A DNA stretch of 64,000 nt from an uncultured Christensenellaceae bacterium (GTDB taxonomy: Bacteria > Bacillota > Clostridia > Christensenellales > CAG-314): assembly GCA_910587795.1 (NCBI GenBank), contig CAJUNH010000001.1, forward strand, positions 1 to 64,000, in the 5' to 3' direction. The notes below the pieces were generated by a model. The model was not told the origin of the DNA and did no database searches. It saw nothing but the letters and a program-made list of their open reading frames with translations. Position 1 is the stretch's first letter, and every line of letters begins with the position of its first letter. Position numbers and translations under genes: made by a program. This document shows, in pieces, positions 62,710 through 64,000 of this stretch.

Positions 62710-62925
62710 GCGCAAAAATAAACAAAAGGAGATTTGATACAACAGCGAAACATAAAGCAACACCAAACAGCGCCCGACATTGACGTCGCCGCCTTACGAC
62801 AAATAATACAAGCGCAGCAACGTCAGTTGGACATATATCAAAAAATACTAGAAAGGAAAAGCAAAAAGACCCAAAGAGAGGTAATTGTTGGCAGTTTCAA
62901 AATTACACCAAAGGAGATATTAGAA

Positions 62926-64000
62926 ATGTCAACAACAAGCAAAGACAAATACATATTCGCGGTACATGACATCATCGTCCATTACCGCCAACTCAAAAGC
63001 GGAATGCTCCAAGCGCGTATGAAACGCCAAGGCATCGTTTTAGACGTCAAAGGCCGCACTCCGTTAGAACTCAAAACAAAATTCGTCAAGGCGTTCGACG
63101 AAGCGTTAAAGCAAAAGGAAATGGACGACGCGATGGTCACGCCGGACAATTCGCCCATCTTTATGGAATACGCCTACAAATGGCTTGCAATCAAAAAGCG
63201 CACCACAAAACCGTCTACCTACAAGGAATATTACCGTCAAGTAGACAACGTGCTGTTTCTAAAATTTGCCGACCGTAAAGCCGCAAGTTTTACCCGCGAC
63301 GAATTGCAGCAGTACTTGTTCGACGAATACGTCGACGCAAACAAAATGCGTACGGCGCACAAGATACATTTAACGCTCCGTTGCATATTCGACCTTATTG
63401 AGGACGATTTAGGGATTCCCTCGCCCATGAAAAAGGTAATAGTGCCGCGCTATACAAGTAAACATGGCCGCGCATTTACCTACGACGAAGAACGTCAACT
63501 TGTCGATTATTGCATAACGCATTTGGACTACGAAACAAGCCATGCGTTTCTCGTATTGCTCTATACGGGTATGCGCCGCAGCGAACTTGCCAAAATGGAA
63601 ATCGTCGACGACAAATGGATAAAGACGGTTACAAGCAAACAGCGTATGGGACGTGACGAAGAAGAACGGCTCATTCCCATTACGCCAATGCTTCGGCGCG
63701 TTATGCCGTATATCAATTTTGAAACGGCAAAGAACTGCAAGGTAGGTGCGGTCACTTCAAGACTGCATCGCGTATTCTCTAATCACCATACGCACGAACT
63801 GAGATATACGTTTATTACCCGTTGTAAGGAAAGCGGCGTGAACTTAGAACTCGTGATGATGTGGGACGGACACAGTCAAGAAAAAGGTATCGGCTCGTCG
63901 GTGGTGGACCGCGGCTACACTGATTACTCCAAAGAGTTTCAATTGAAACAATCGTTACTTGTGGACTATCAACAATGGGATTTCCTCGAGCCTTGTTACA
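62926..64000 (+). CDS. Tyrosine recombinase (integrase), 3' end beyond window
   Basis: At least 358 residues, open to the window end. An N-terminal DNA-binding part is followed by a core-binding helical domain (YAYKWLAIKKRTTKPSTYKEY) and the catalytic domain. The catalytic arginine is in LLYTGMRRSELAKM, HELRYT carries the H-x-x-R pair, GHSQ follows and YTDYSKEF holds the candidate nucleophile. AAGGAG lies nine bases before ATG 62926. The frame stays open upstream to TTG 62734, which has its own AAAGGAG and would add 64 residues including a Gln-rich helix (LRQIIQAQQRQLDIYQKIL). It integrates or excises the mobile element. Confidence 0.92.
   Translation, partial: MSTTSKDKYIFAVHDIIVHYRQLKSGMLQARMKRQGIVLDVKGRTPLELKTKFVKAFDEALKQKEMDDAMVTPDNSPIFMEYAYKWLAIKKRTTKPSTYKEYYRQVDNVLFLKFADRKAASFTRDELQQYLFDEYVDANKMRTAHKIHLTLRCIFDLIEDDLGIPSPMKKVIVPRYTSKHGRAFTYDEERQLVDYCITHLDYETSHAFLVLLYTGMRRSELAKMEIVDDKWIKTVTSKQRMGRDEEERLIPITPMLRRVMPYINFETAKNCKVGAVTSRLHRVFSNHHTHELRYTFITRCKESGVNLELVMMWDGHSQEKGIGSSVVDRGYTDYSKEFQLKQSLLVDYQQWDFLEPCY

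Noticed and set aside
1..64000. CRISPR array
   Set aside because: The only regular repeats are the palindromic intergenic elements; no short direct repeats with unique spacers were seen.

Overview
The window looks like a chromosomal segment of a low-to-mid GC Gram-positive bacterium of the Clostridia type, probably uncultured. Three things point there. The gene order yicC-gmk-rpoZ-coaBC-priA-def-fmt-rsmB-rlmN-rsgA-rpe-spoVM-rpmB-asp23-fakA is the classic Firmicutes block. A small gene that I read as the sporulation gene spoVM sits at its usual place in that block. Strong Shine-Dalgarno sites and intrinsic terminators occur throughout. No rRNA gene and no CRISPR array were seen. The only confident tRNA is the 3' end of a tRNA-Leu at the left edge.

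Layout. 1-615: tRNA-Leu tail, terminator and an intergenic inverted-repeat element. 615-7914: DUF1846 protein, LepA, a short alkyltransferase-like protein on the minus strand, HemW, a LysR regulator directly upstream of inorganic pyrophosphatase, and a YcxB-like membrane protein. 7915-8688: non-coding, holding further copies of the same inverted-repeat family and a perfect 12-bp hairpin. 8689-9956 (minus): P-loop kinase-like protein and an FNT channel. 10248-21784: RarA, a TfoX-like protein, a two-gene ABC transporter, TyrS, a YigZ protein, a flavin reductase, the PcrA helicase and the LigA ligase. 22149-36814: the conserved housekeeping block for nucleotide, CoA, replication-restart and translation functions. 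It lacks remA, prpC-prkC and thiN at their usual positions, and a PAP2 phosphatase and rpmB are inverted within it.

37386-52419 is the most unusual locus. A small coiled-coil gene is followed by a 12.9-kb gene for a 4285-residue MBG-repeat surface protein with one membrane segment at each end. That gene shares its stop/start bases with a second gene for a membrane-anchored protein carrying acidic stretches and a duplicated cytoplasmic domain of unknown function. I infer a two-component cell-surface fibre and intracellular partner system.

52420-64000 is accessory DNA: a tRNA-like remnant, a MATE exporter whose stop codon abuts a truncated foreign helicase, a SAM-I-type riboswitch with its own promoter and terminator in front of an unknown small gene, an apparently leaderless HTH gene, a MobV-like protein that seems to have lost its relaxase histidines, a TrmB regulator-MFS transporter-SGNH hydrolase operon, a small putative autoregulated DNA-binding protein, a dense array of perfect hairpins, and a tyrosine integrase running off the right edge. 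The mix of mobilisation, recombination and cargo genes suggests one or more integrated mobile elements, only partly inside the window.
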